From Actinomycetota bacterium (GTDB lineage: Bacteria > Actinomycetota > Nitriliruptoria > Nitriliruptorales > JAHWKO01), in the NCBI GenBank assembly GCA_019347675.1, contig JAHWKW010000001.1, forward strand, positions 62,001 through 126,000: 64,000 nucleotides of DNA, read 5' to 3'. Numbering within the stretch: the stretch's first letter is position 1; each line of letters starts with the position of its first letter. A program made the position numbers and the translations under genes. Of this stretch, positions 25,818 to 34,664 are shown piece by piece. The notes below the pieces were generated by a model that saw only the letters and a list, made by a program, of their open reading frames with translations, was not told where the DNA came from and made no database searches.

Positions 25818-26600
25818 ATGTTCAGTCCCGTCGACCTCGCCTACCGCCTGTACGAGCGGCGTCTGGCCCGTGAGATCGCGGCCGCGCCGCTACCGGGCCA
25901 CGTGGGGGTCATCCTCGATGGCAACCGCCGCTTCGCCCGTCAACGCGGCATGGACGATCCGACGTTGGGCCACCTCGCCGGGGCGCGGAAGATCGACGAG
26001 TTCCTCGACTGGTGCTGGGAGCTCGGCGTGCCCTACGTGACGCTGTGGTTGTTGTCGACCGACAACCTCGAACGTGACGCGGCTGAGGTCAACGGGCTAC
26101 TCCGCATCATCGAAGAGACCGTCCAGCGCATCGCCCACCACCCCAAGGCCCGTGAGCGACGCCTGAAGGTCTCAGCGCTCGGCGCTCTGGATCTCCTGCC
26201 GCACGAGACTCGCCGGGTGCTGAAGGAGGCCGAGGAGGCCACCGTCGACCACGACCGGTGCTTCCTGCAGGTCGCGGTCGGTTACGGCGGACGTCAGGAG
26301 ATCATCGACGCCCTGCGTAGCTTGCTGTGGGCCAAGGCACAGCAAGGAGCGACCCTGGAAGACGTCGCCGAGACGCTGGAACCCGAGGACATCGGGGATC
26401 ACCTGTACTCCAACGACTTCCCCGACCCCGACCTGATCATCCGCACGTCGGGGGAGCTGCGCCTGTCGGGCTTCCTGCTGTGGCAGAGCACCCACAGCGA
26501 GTTCTACTTCTGCGACCCGTACTGGCCCGATTTTCGCCGCATCGACTTCCTCCGTGCCCTGCGCGAGTACCAGCAGCGCCAGCGTCGCTTCGGCCGCTGA
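25818..26600 (+). CDS. uppS: Z-isoprenyl diphosphate synthase (UppS family)
   Basis: 260 residues. Family signature VILDGNRRFARQRG (catalytic Asp), then GHLAGARKIDEFLDWC, LWLLSTDNLERD, and the C-terminal DLIIRTSGELRLSGFLLWQSTHSEFYF block that binds isopentenyl diphosphate. The enzyme adds isoprene units in cis to make polyprenyl diphosphates for cell-wall carrier lipid. Shortened Z-farnesyl synthases look the same, so chain length cannot be read. ATG 25818; it converges on zwf with a 24-base gap. Confidence 0.9.
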   Translation: MFSPVDLAYRLYERRLAREIAAAPLPGHVGVILDGNRRFARQRGMDDPTLGHLAGARKIDEFLDWCWELGVPYVTLWLLSTDNLERDAAEVNGLLRIIEETVQRIAHHPKARERRLKVSALGALDLLPHETRRVLKEAEEATVDHDRCFLQVAVGYGGRQEIIDALRSLLWAKAQQGATLEDVAETLEPEDIGDHLYSNDFPDPDLIIRTSGELRLSGFLLWQSTHSEFYFCDPYWPDFRRIDFLRALREYQQRQRRFGR

Positions 26601-26624
26601 CACGGCACTTGCACAGGTTGCACC

Positions 26625-28019
26625 TCACGGCTCGGGTCGGTGCCAGCCACCGTCACGAGCGATCAGGTCGTCTGCCTGGGATGGTCCCCAGCTGCCCGGC
26701 CGATACGAGAACAGCTCACCGGGATGTTGCAGGACCGGCCCGACGATCTTCCAGGCCTCCTCCACCTCGTCGGCGCTGGCGAACAGCGTGTGATCGCCGT
26801 CCATGGCGTCGGACACCAGCCGGGCGTAGGCAGCTTCGTGGCGACCTTCCCGGCGCTCGTCGTAGGCGTAGACGAGGTCGACCGAGCGGCTGACCAGAGC
26901 GTCGCCGGGCTCTTTGATCTGGACCGACAGCGACACCCGCTCGCCCGGCGCGAGACGAAAGATCAGGTGGTTGGGGTGGGGCGACGGCGCGTCCTCACCC
27001 TTGAACAGCGACAGCGGCGGGCGGCGGAACTCCACCAGCACCTCCGTCACCGTCGCCGTCAGGCGCTTCCCGGCGCGGATGTAGAACGGCACGCCGGCCC
27101 ACCGCCACGAGTCCACACAGGCGCGTAGCGCAACGAACGTCTCGACGTCGGAGGACGGATCCACCCCTTCCTCACGACGGTAGCCGCGGTACTGGCCCCG
27201 GATGACGTCATGGGGCTCGAGCCGCCGCATCGAGCGCAGAACCTTCGACTTCTCCTCGTGCAGCGCGCGGGCGCCCGCGTCGACCGGGGGCTCCATCGTG
27301 ACCAACGTCAGGATCTGCAGCAGGTGGTTTTGCACCACGTCGCGGAGCGCGCCGACCTCCTCGTAGAAGCCACCACGGCCCTCGACCCCGATGTCCTCCG
27401 CCATCGTGATCTGCACGCTGTCGATGTAGTGGCCGTTCCACACCGGCTCCAGGAAGGTGTTGGACAGTCGGAACACCAGCAGGTCCAGCGTCTCCGCCTT
27501 GCCCAGGAAGTGGTCGATGCGGAACACCGCTTCCTCCGAGAAGGCATCCAGCACGCAGCGGTTGAGGTGCTGGGCGGAGTCCAGATCCCGGCCGAAGGGC
27601 TTCTCCACCACCAACCGCCCATCCTGGCTCAAGCCCGCGTCCGACAGTCCTGCGACCACCGTCTCGAACAGCGTCGGGGGCACCGCCAGGTACATCAGCG
27701 GCCGGGCGGCGTCGCCGACTGTCTCAGCCAGTGCCCTGTACGTCGCCTCGTCGCGGTAGTCGCCGCGGACGTAGTGCAGCCCACTCGCCAGCTTGGCGAA
27801 GACCTCCTCGTCGACATCGACGTCACCGAACCGCTCGATGCCGTCGCGGGCGTGGGCGCGTAACCGCTCGTGGTCCCAGTCGCTGCGCGCGACACCCACC
27901 ACGGGGATGCCATCGAGACGGCCGGCGGCAACGAGTTCGTACAGTGCCGGAAACAGCTTCCGGCGCGCCAGGTCGCCGGTGACACCGAACAGCACCACAG
28001 CCTGGCTGGTCGTCGTCAC
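26625..28019 (-). CDS. zwf: Glucose-6-phosphate 1-dehydrogenase
   Basis: 464 residues. NADP-binding FGVTGDLARRKLFPALY at the start, VEKPFGRD and the active-site signature RIDHFLGKAE near residue 165, and ALRDVVQNHLLQ in the middle. It oxidises glucose-6-phosphate in the first step of the pentose phosphate pathway. GTG 28019 overlaps the stop of the upstream gnd-type gene (GTGA), so the two are one operon, providing both NADPH steps, although gnd itself is damaged. Confidence 0.93.
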   Translation of the reverse strand: MTTTSQAVVLFGVTGDLARRKLFPALYELVAAGRLDGIPVVGVARSDWDHERLRAHARDGIERFGDVDVDEEVFAKLASGLHYVRGDYRDEATYRALAETVGDAARPLMYLAVPPTLFETVVAGLSDAGLSQDGRLVVEKPFGRDLDSAQHLNRCVLDAFSEEAVFRIDHFLGKAETLDLLVFRLSNTFLEPVWNGHYIDSVQITMAEDIGVEGRGGFYEEVGALRDVVQNHLLQILTLVTMEPPVDAGARALHEEKSKVLRSMRRLEPHDVIRGQYRGYRREEGVDPSSDVETFVALRACVDSWRWAGVPFYIRAGKRLTATVTEVLVEFRRPPLSLFKGEDAPSPHPNHLIFRLAPGERVSLSVQIKEPGDALVSRSVDLVYAYDERREGRHEAAYARLVSDAMDGDHTLFASADEVEEAWKIVGPVLQHPGELFSYRPGSWGPSQADDLIARDGGWHRPEP

Positions 28020-28830
28020 GACGGGATCTCGTGCCCGCCGAACCGGGCGCGCAGGATCGCGACCGCGCGCATGGCGGGTGATGACTCCTGGCGCGACGCG
28101 AACCGTGCGAACAGCGCAGAGGCGATCGCCGGGGCCGGGATCGCCAGCTCGATGGCGTCCTGGACCGCCCAGCGGCCTTCGCCGGGGTCCTCGGCGTCAC
28201 CCGTGACGCGGTCGAGCTCGGGATCGTCGGACAGCGCGTCAGCAAGCAGCTCCAGCAGCCACGAACGGATCACGCTGCCGTGGCGCCACACCTGGAACGT
28301 GGCCGCGAGGTCGATCTCCATGTCGGATGCGCGCAGGATCTCGTACCCCTCGGCGTAGGCCTGCATCATGCCGTACTCGATCCCGTTGTTGACCATCTTG
28401 GTGAAGTGGCCCGCACCCGCCGGGCCGACGTGGCTGTAGCCGCCGTCGGCCGCGAGCGCGCGCAGCAGCGGCTGCAGGTCTTGCACGTCGGCGGTGCGAC
28501 CACCCACCATCAGGCAGTAGCCGTCCTCGAGCCCCCACACGCCACCGCTGACGCCCACGTCGACGAAACCGATCCCGCGTTCGCCCAGCACGTCGCAGTG
28601 GGCCAGCGAGTGACGCCAGTTGCTGTTCCCAGCATCGACGACCAGGTCGCCGTCGTCGACCACACCCACCGCCGCGCCTCGCCGTCGAGCGCGGCCACCA
28701 GCGCCTCGAGCGAGCCCACCTCGCTGACGTTCGGATCGTGGTCGTAGCCGACCGCCGCGTGGCCGTGGCGGCGGAGACGCTCGGCCATGTTCCCGCCCAT
28801 GCGGCCCAGCCCGACCATCCCTGCCCTCAC
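28016..28830 (-). pseudogene. gnd: 6-phosphogluconate dehydrogenase, frameshifted with internal deletion
   Basis: Two reading frames together encode one YqeC/GndA-type protein. The first frame gives MRAGMVGLGRMGGNMAERLR with intact NADP-binding glycines as far as AALDGEARRWVW; the homology then continues in another frame at VDDGDLVVDAGNSN and runs normally through GFVDVGVSGGVWGLEDGYC to the end. Between the two, the ~30 residues containing the cofactor-contacting VMVPAG segment are missing, and the span (815 bases) is not a multiple of three. This is an out-of-frame deletion near 28655-28670, or an assembly error. If real, the cell needs another 6-phosphogluconate dehydrogenase. Confidence 0.82.
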
Positions 28831-28927
28831 GTGAGCGGCTCTTTGAGCGACCGTGGGTGATCACCGCCCGCGGTGGGCGCGCCCGCGCGGCCCCGCCACG
28901 CCAGCAGCCGCGACGACCAGGCGAGGA

Positions 28928-29245
28928 TCAGGTCCGCAGATCGATCGTCCGCTGTTCACTGAGCAGCTCCCGGACGCGGCGCACCCCACGTAGGGTCAGC
29001 GTACGGACCGTCGACACCCCGCAACCGAGGAGCGCGGCGACCTGGCGGTCGGTCAGTCCCTGACCGAAGCGCAACCGCAACGTGACCCGCTGGCGGGCGG
29101 GGAGGCGGCGCAGCAGCTGCTGGACGGTGTCGGTGTTGAACGGCACGGCGAACGGGCTGGTGACATCCATGGCCTCGCGGCGTCGACGCCGGGTGTGCGC
29201 CGACGTGGCGAGCGCCATCCAACGCCGCGGCCGGCTCAGCGTCAT
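28928..29245 (-). CDS. Sigma-70 region 4-only protein (truncated ECF-like sigma factor)
   Basis: 105 residues. The sequence starts in the linker after sigma region 2 (RRWMALATSAHTRRRRREAM resembles the end of ECF region 2) and carries a full region 4: LPARQRVTLRLRFGQGLTDRQVAALLGCGVSTVRTL, ending RRVRELL. Region 2, which binds the core polymerase and the -10 element, is absent, because the end of the neighbouring gene lies immediately upstream. It is either a sigma remnant or a small DNA-binding protein. ATG 29245 follows GGCGG. Expression and function are uncertain. Confidence 0.6.
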   Translation of the reverse strand: MTLSRPRRWMALATSAHTRRRRREAMDVTSPFAVPFNTDTVQQLLRRLPARQRVTLRLRFGQGLTDRQVAALLGCGVSTVRTLTLRGVRRVRELLSEQRTIDLRT

Positions 29246-29275
29246 CCGCCGTTCGGCCAGGGTCTTCGCCGCGCG

Positions 29276-30124
29276 TCAGTTCATCTTGGCACGGGCGCGC
29301 AGTGCCAGGCGCGAGAGCTCATCCGCGTCGACGCTGTCGCCAACCTCCGCCACGAACGCCTCGACCGTCTCGGCCGCCGAGCGGTAACGGCCGAGCTGGA
29401 CCAGCAGCTGACCCGCGACACGGGCGTCCTCGACACCGGTGTCGGGCAGGAGCCGCTTGAGCTCGACCGTCCACAGGGCGTCCTCGGTGTCGCCCTGCGC
29501 CAGGAAGTCCCGGGTGAGGTTGTTGAGCAGACGGCGTACAACCTGCACCGGCGGTGCGGGGCTCAACATCCCGCGGTGTAGGCGGGACATGCCTCCGGTT
29601 GCCTGCTGGATACGTTGATCGATCTCGTGCTCGGTCACCACCGCCCCGCCATGGAACGGATCGATCACCACGGCCTCCTCGGCGTCAGGTACCGGGCCGA
29701 CCCCGACCAGGAAGTGGCCGGGGGTGGCGATCCCGTGGGCTCGGATTCCCACTCGGGAACCGACCGCCATGTAGAGGATCGCCAGCGTGATCGGCAACCC
29801 GCGCCGCCGGTCGAGCACACGGGTGAGCAGGGCGTTCTGCGGATCGTGGTACGACTCGTGGTCGCCAACGAAGCCCAGCGTCTCCCCCAGGTAGGTGCCC
29901 AGTGCCTTGGCGTCCCGGCGCGGCCCCGAGGGCTCGAACCCCGACGTGCGTAGCCGGTCGGCCAGCGCATCGACCCGCAGCAGCTCGCCGTCCACATCGA
30001 GGTCCGGCTCGACCTCCACGCAGCACAGCAGCGCCGCCTCAGCCACATCGCAGTCGCGGTCGCGCACGATCCGCGCCAAGCGGCGTCGGGCGGGCGTGGA
30101 GCCAGGCAGGTTCAACACGACCAC
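29276..30124 (-). CDS. SirB1/transglutaminase-like protein with TPR tail
   Basis: 282 residues. The central region (LTRVLDRRRGLPITLAILYMAVGSRVGIRAHGIATPGHFLVGV) is characteristic of the SirB1 family, a transglutaminase-related fold; the C-terminal part is helical with TPR character (DALWTVELKRLL, GQLLVQLGRYRSAAETVEAF). Family function is poorly known. Start at 30124. Downstream on the same strand are the sigma fragment and the damaged gnd. Confidence 0.78.
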   Translation of the reverse strand: MVVLNLPGSTPARRRLARIVRDRDCDVAEAALLCCVEVEPDLDVDGELLRVDALADRLRTSGFEPSGPRRDAKALGTYLGETLGFVGDHESYHDPQNALLTRVLDRRRGLPITLAILYMAVGSRVGIRAHGIATPGHFLVGVGPVPDAEEAVVIDPFHGGAVVTEHEIDQRIQQATGGMSRLHRGMLSPAPPVQVVRRLLNNLTRDFLAQGDTEDALWTVELKRLLPDTGVEDARVAGQLLVQLGRYRSAAETVEAFVAEVGDSVDADELSRLALRARAKMN

Positions 30125-30208
30125 AGGCTATCCGCGAAGTAGCCTCCAGCCGGCCGCGCCACGCTGGCGCTGACCCGGGCGACCGCCGGCGATGGACAGG
30201 AGCTGGGA

Positions 30209-30976
30209 GTGGCCGACCCGCCGCCGTTGCTGTTGACAGACCATGCGCTCGATGACGGGCAGGTCATCCGGATCGTGCGCATGCACCGCCCCGCCGCGCG
30301 GAACGCCATGGACACCGCCATGCTCGAGGCGCTGGTCGACGCGCTCGACCAAGCCGGGACCGACGACCGTGTCCGTGGGATCTTGCTGGCCGGCGACAGC
30401 GACGTGTTCAGCGCCGGGGCCGACGTCCACGAGGAGCTGACGGACGGTGGCGCGCGTCGCACGGAGCTGTTCACGCTCTTCTACGAGCTGCTGTCGCTGC
30501 ACCCCAAGCCCACCGCCGCGGCGGTGCGCGGCCCCGCGGTCGGTGGCGGCGCCGAGGCCGCCGCGGCGTGCGACATCCGCTGCGCCACGCCGTCCGCCCG
30601 TTTCCGGTTCCCCGGGGCCCTCTACGGCATCCCGGTCGGGGCGGCCCGCACGCTGGGCCAGGTCGGTCTGGGTGTCGCCAAGGACTGGGTGCTGTCAAGC
30701 CGGGACGTCTGTGCTGACGAGGCGGCCGCGGCCGGGTTCGTGCAACGGCTGGTCGCTGACGACCAGGCCGAGGACACAGCGCTGGCCTGGCTCGCCACCG
30801 TGGCGTCACGCGACCGTGCAACGGTCGCACGTCTGAAGCAGGTCCTCAACGCCTTCGCGGGCGTCCCCGACCGGGTCGCATGGGAGAACGATGCGCTGCG
30901 GTCGCACGTCGAGGAAGGCGGTGTCCCACCAGGGCCGGGTGCGTTCGGCATCTCGGACACCGCGCAGCGGGCGTGA
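30209..30976 (+). CDS. Enoyl-CoA hydratase/isomerase family protein
   Basis: 255 residues. Crotonase fold: RPAARNAMDTAML near the N-terminus, the oxyanion-hole segment FSAGADVHEE near 70, and the second oxyanion segment KPTAAVRGPAVGGGAEAAAACDIR near 110. The usual catalytic acids of hydratases are not both evident, so isomerase or other acyl-CoA activity is possible. GTG 30209 follows GGAGCTGGGA. It precedes glpX by 55 bases. Confidence 0.85.
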   Translation: MADPPPLLLTDHALDDGQVIRIVRMHRPAARNAMDTAMLEALVDALDQAGTDDRVRGILLAGDSDVFSAGADVHEELTDGGARRTELFTLFYELLSLHPKPTAAAVRGPAVGGGAEAAAACDIRCATPSARFRFPGALYGIPVGAARTLGQVGLGVAKDWVLSSRDVCADEAAAAGFVQRLVADDQAEDTALAWLATVASRDRATVARLKQVLNAFAGVPDRVAWENDALRSHVEEGGVPPGPGAFGISDTAQRA

Positions 30977-31031
30977 CCAGCCGCGGGCTGGTTACAGTCG
31001 ACCGAGACGGCCGCGAACAGGGAGCGCCGCG

Positions 31032-32024
31032 ATGGTCCCCAGGGAGAGTCCAGACCGCAACCTCGCGCTCGAGCTCGTCCGCGTGACCGAGGCGGCTGCG
31101 CTCGCGGCCGCCAGATGGCAGGGACGCGGCGACAAGGAGTCGGGTGACCAGGCGGCGGTGGATGCCATGCGGATGATGCTGTCGACCGTCGACATGGACG
31201 GGATCGTGGTGATCGGCGAGGGAGAGAAGGACGAGGCGCCGATGCTGTACAACGGCGAGCGCATCGGGACCGGCCATGCCCCACCGGTCGACATCGCCGT
31301 CGACCCCGTCGAGGGGACGACCCTGCTGGCCGAGGGCCGCCCCGGCGCGATCGCGGTGATGGCCATGGCGCCGCGGGGCACCATGTTCGATCCCGGGCCG
31401 TGCGTGTACATGGAGAAGCTTGTCGTGGACCGCGAGACGGCCGGCGTGGTCGACCTCGATGCGCCGATCGCTGAGAACCTGCAGGCGATCGCGAAGGCCA
31501 AAGGCAAGGAGGTCCGCGACGTCACGGTCGTCATGCTCGACCGCGATCGCCACGCCGACCTGGTGCGCGGTATCCGCGAGGCTGGTGCGCGTCTGCAGCT
31601 GATCACCCACGGTGACGTCGCCGCCGCCCTGCGCGCCGTCTGGGAGGAACGCCCCGACGTCGACCTGCTGATCGGGATCGGGGGGACCCCCGAAGGCGTC
31701 ATCGCCGCCTGCGCCGTCAAGTGCCTCGACGGGCAGATGCTGGGCCGGCTGTGGCCCCGCTCCGACGAGGAGCGCGTGGCCGCACAGGACGAGGGCTACG
31801 ACCTGGATGCGATCCTCACCGCCGACGACCTGGTCCGCAGCGACGACGTCTTCTTCGTCTGCACCGGGATCACCGGTGGTGGCCTGGTCGAGGGCGTGCA
31901 CTTCGACCGCCGCGGCGCCGCGACCGAATCGGTGGTGATGCGGTCCAAGAGCGGCACGATCCGCTTCGTCCGCGCCAGCCACCGGCTCGGGAAGCTCCGG
32001 GAGTACGCGGCGATCGACTACTGA
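31032..32024 (+). CDS. glpX: Class II fructose-1,6-bisphosphatase GlpX
   Basis: 330 residues. Motifs: WQGRGDKESGDQAAVDAMR, the metal-binding GEGEKDEAPML, DPVEGTT, and GIGGTPEGVIAACAVKCLDG. The enzyme makes fructose-6-phosphate in gluconeogenesis and is the main FBPase of many actinobacteria. ATG 31032 was chosen; upstream frame is antisense or overlaps the hydratase. A small membrane gene follows 31 bases downstream. Confidence 0.93.
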   Translation: MVPRESPDRNLALELVRVTEAAALAAARWQGRGDKESGDQAAVDAMRMMLSTVDMDGIVVIGEGEKDEAPMLYNGERIGTGHAPPVDIAVDPVEGTTLLAEGRPGAIAVMAMAPRGTMFDPGPCVYMEKLVVDRETAGVVDLDAPIAENLQAIAKAKGKEVRDVTVVMLDRDRHADLVRGIREAGARLQLITHGDVAAALRAVWEERPDVDLLIGIGGTPEGVIAACAVKCLDGQMLGRLWPRSDEERVAAQDEGYDLDAILTADDLVRSDDVFFVCTGITGGGLVEGVHFDRRGAATESVVMRSKSGTIRFVRASHRLGKLREYAAIDY

Positions 32025-32055
32025 GCCGACCGGTTCCGGCGGTCCACCATCGCCC

Positions 32056-32577
32056 GTGTTGACCGAGCCGGCCCGTACCGTCCTGGCCTGGGCCGCCCTC
32101 GGCGTCGCGTTCGGCATCGCCGGTGCCGTGGCCGTCGCGGTCGTCCTCGCCACCCGCCCACCCGCGGCGCGGAGCGTCGGCGCCGACCAGGTGCTCCTGA
32201 TCCTCCCGGTACCGGTCGGGTTCGTCAGTGGCCTGGCCGCCGGCACGGTCGTCGCCGCGGAGCGCGGCGCCACCGCGATCACCGTGGCAGCTGCCGTGAC
32301 CGCACTGGTTGGTGCGGCCTACCCGCCGCTGGCGCCCGCGCCCGTGACGCTCGGGACGGCGGCCAGCCGGCTCGTCGGCGCGGGCTGGCGGCGTGGCGTC
32401 GCCGTCGCCACCGTCGGGATGTCGGCCGGGGTCGGCCTGGTCGGGGTCCCGGCGCAGGCGGTGCTGGGCGCCAGGGGGGGTCCGCCAGCGGTGGCCCTGG
32501 TCGGCGGAGCGCTCGTGGGCCTGTTGGGCGCGGCGGTCGCGCTGCCCGGGGAGACGCGCATGACACAGCGCCGGTGA
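32056..32577 (+). CDS. Small integral membrane protein of unknown function
   Basis: 173 residues, about four or five hydrophobic segments (VLAWAALGVAFGIAGAVAVAVVLA, LLILPVPVGFVSGLAAGTVVA, ITVAAAVTALVGAAY, VALVGGALVGLLGAAVALPG), with no recognised motif. It starts with GTG TTG at 32056, 31 bases after glpX, and may share its transcript. The reading is supported by codon bias and hydrophobic pattern only. Confidence 0.55.
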   Translation: MLTEPARTVLAWAALGVAFGIAGAVAVAVVLATRPPAARSVGADQVLLILPVPVGFVSGLAAGTVVAAERGATAITVAAAVTALVGAAYPPLAPAPVTLGTAASRLVGAGWRRGVAVATVGMSAGVGLVGVPAQAVLGARGGPPAVALVGGALVGLLGAAVALPGETRMTQRR

Positions 32578-32616
32578 CGAAAGGCGGCGGACCATCTCGA
32601 CCGACCGCGAGGCAGC

Positions 32617-32638
32617 GTTCACTTTGCGTTCACCTTGG
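32617..32638 (+). promoter_or_regulatory. PHO box (two 11-bp direct repeats) upstream of pstS
   Basis: GTTCACTTTGC followed directly by GTTCACCTTGG, two in-phase 11-base units fitting the Streptomyces PhoP direct-repeat unit. They end 69 bases before the pstS start. This predicts activation of the pst operon by the PhoP/RegX3-like regulator encoded at 37345-38031 when phosphate is scarce. Confidence 0.8.
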
Positions 32639-32707
32639 CGTTGGGGCGTGGACACCTGTCCCCCGTACGGTTCGCACGCCTGACGGTGCGCGGACGGAGG
32701 ACACACG

Positions 32708-33679
32708 GTGACCACCTGGCGTTGGATGACGGTCGTCACCGCTGTCGCGGTGGTCGCGACCGGGTGTGGCAGCGCCCGGCAACCCGACGCCGGTGCACCG
32801 GACGCGACCAGCCCGACCGCGGGGAGCAGGCTGACGGGCAGGATCGAGGTCGACGGTTCCTCGACCGTCTTCCCGGTCACCCAGCTGGCCGCCGAACGTT
32901 TCAAGGCGATGCATCCCCAGGTGGACATCGCGGTCGGCTTCTCGGGGACCGGTGGCGGTTTCAAGAAGCTGTGCGCCGGCGACATCCACATCGCCGATGC
33001 CTCGCGCCCGATCAAGGACGATGAGCGGGAGGTCTGCGAACGGGGCGGGATCTCCTACATCGAGATGCGGGTCGGACTGGACGGCATCACCAACATCGTC
33101 GACGCCGACAACGAGTTCGTCAGCTGCCTGACCACCGATCAGCTCGAGGCCATCTGGGTGCAGGGCTCGTCGGTCACCCGGTGGCGCCAGGTCGCCCCGT
33201 CCTTCCCGGACACCGGACTGCAGCTGTTCGGGCCGGGCCCGGACTCGGGGACCTACGACTTCTTCATCGAGGAGATCATCGGCGATCCCGACGAGGGTGC
33301 CCGGCCACGCACCGACTACAGCGCCTCCGAGGACGACAACGTCATCGTGCAGGGGGTCGCCGGCACACCGGGGGCGCTGGGCTACGTCGGGTTCGCGTAC
33401 TACGCCGAGAACCGCGCCCGTCTCAAGGGGCTCGCGGTCGACGCCGGGGACGGCTGCGTCGAGCCGACCGAGGAGACGATCGAGGACGGCCAGTACCACC
33501 TGTCCCGTCCGCTGTTCGTCTACGTCGCCGAGCGCGCCTTGGAGATGCCCCACGTGCACGAGTTCCTGCGCTACTACGTGCAGCGCAGCGGCGAGCTGGC
33601 CTCCGCGGCCGGGTACGTCCCGCTGTCGGAGCAGGCACAGCAGGACGCGCTCGACACGCTCCAGCAAGCGTCGTCATGA
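32708..33679 (+). CDS. pstS: Phosphate ABC transporter substrate-binding lipoprotein PstS
   Basis: 323 residues. Lipoprotein signal VVTAVAVVATGC with cleavage before the Cys. Phosphate-binding residues appear in VDGSSTVFPVT, GTGGGFKKL and ASRPIK. The VDADNEF, LTTDQLEAIW and PDSGTYDFF stretches are PstS hallmarks. It captures phosphate outside the membrane and hands it to PstCA. GTG 32708; preceded by a PHO box. First gene of pstSCAB. Confidence 0.95.
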   Translation: MTTWRWMTVVTAVAVVATGCGSARQPDAGAPDATSPTAGSRLTGRIEVDGSSTVFPVTQLAAERFKAMHPQVDIAVGFSGTGGGFKKLCAGDIHIADASRPIKDDEREVCERGGISYIEMRVGLDGITNIVDADNEFVSCLTTDQLEAIWVQGSSVTRWRQVAPSFPDTGLQLFGPGPDSGTYDFFIEEIIGDPDEGARPRTDYSASEDDNVIVQGVAGTPGALGYVGFAYYAENRARLKGLAVDAGDGCVEPTEETIEDGQYHLSRPLFVYVAERALEMPHVHEFLRYYVQRSGELASAAGYVPLSEQAQQDALDTLQQASS

Positions 33680-33737
33680 CCGGCTGTGGCACGCCGTCAT
33701 GGCGGCGGGTGCGTCGGCTTGGACCCTGAGCCAGACC

Positions 33738-34664
33738 ATGCCCGTCGACACCAACGTCCTACTGGCCAGGGCCCGCCGCCCGGGGGAGCGGGCCATCGAG
33801 GCGCTGCTGCTCGCGGCCGCCGCTCTGACCATCGCGATCACCGCCGGGATCGTGCTGGCACTGCTGAGCGAAACGGTCGAGTTCTTCCGGCTGGTCCCGG
33901 TCGGCGAGTTCCTCGCCCCCGGGACCTGGGACGCGCTGTTCTGCGAGTCCGTCGGTCAGGGCTGCTCCTACTCGATCTGGCCGTTGCTGGCTGGGACGCT
34001 GTGGGTCACCGCCATCGCCATGGCGGTGGCGGTCCCCACCGGCCTGGCGGCCGCCGTGTACCTGTCGGAGTACGCCGGCCCGCGCGTCCTCGGCGTGGTC
34101 AGACCGACGCTCGAGGTGCTGGCCGGGATACCGACCGTGGTGTACGGCTACTTCGCCCTGACCTTCATCACCCCGAACGTCATCGAGCCGCTGTTCGGGC
34201 AGGTCGGGACCTTCAACGTCCTGGCGGGCGGACTGGTGGTTGGGATCCTGGTCCTGCCACTGGTCTCGTCGATCTCCCAGGATGCGCTGTCGTCGGTGCC
34301 GCTGGCGCTGCGCGCCGGTGGGCTGGCGCTCGGGGCGCGCAAGGCCCGGGTCACCGTCCGGATCGTCGTCCCGGCCGCTCTCTCGGGCATCATCGCCTCG
34401 GCGATCCTGGCCGCCTCGCGGGCGATCGGCGAGACCATGGCGGTGACCCTTGCTGCGGGCAAGACCCCCAACCTCAGCGCCAACCCCTTGGAGCCGATGC
34501 AGACAATGACCGCCTACATCGTGCAGGTCAGCCTCGGTGAGACGCCGCAGACCGACGTACGCTTCAACACGCTGTTCGCGGTCGGCATGACCCTGTTCGT
34601 GATCACCTTCGGGCTCAACATGGTCAGCGCCGCCCTCGTCCGCAGGTTCAAGGAGGAGTACTGA
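33738..34664 (+). CDS. pstC: Phosphate ABC transporter permease PstC
   Basis: 308 residues with six membrane segments and the EAA-type loop RAGGLALGARKARVTVRIVVPAALSGI. The GTWDALF segment, LSEYAGPR and TVVYGYFALTF fit PstC. ATG 33738 is selected; an in-frame ATG at 33699 is possible. It overlaps pstA by the shared base of TGATG, so the permeases are translationally coupled. Confidence 0.93.
   Translation: MPVDTNVLLARARRPGERAIEALLLAAAALTIAITAGIVLALLSETVEFFRLVPVGEFLAPGTWDALFCESVGQGCSYSIWPLLAGTLWVTAIAMAVAVPTGLAAAVYLSEYAGPRVLGVVRPTLEVLAGIPTVVYGYFALTFITPNVIEPLFGQVGTFNVLAGGLVVGILVLPLVSSISQDALSSVPLALRAGGLALGARKARVTVRIVVPAALSGIIASAILAASRAIGETMAVTLAAGKTPNLSANPLEPMQTMTAYIVQVSLGETPQTDVRFNTLFAVGMTLFVITFGLNMVSAALVRRFKEEY

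Noticed and set aside
30846-33015. Minus-strand frames opposite glpX and pstS
   Set aside because: Low-complexity shadows of genes with clear family signatures on the plus strand.
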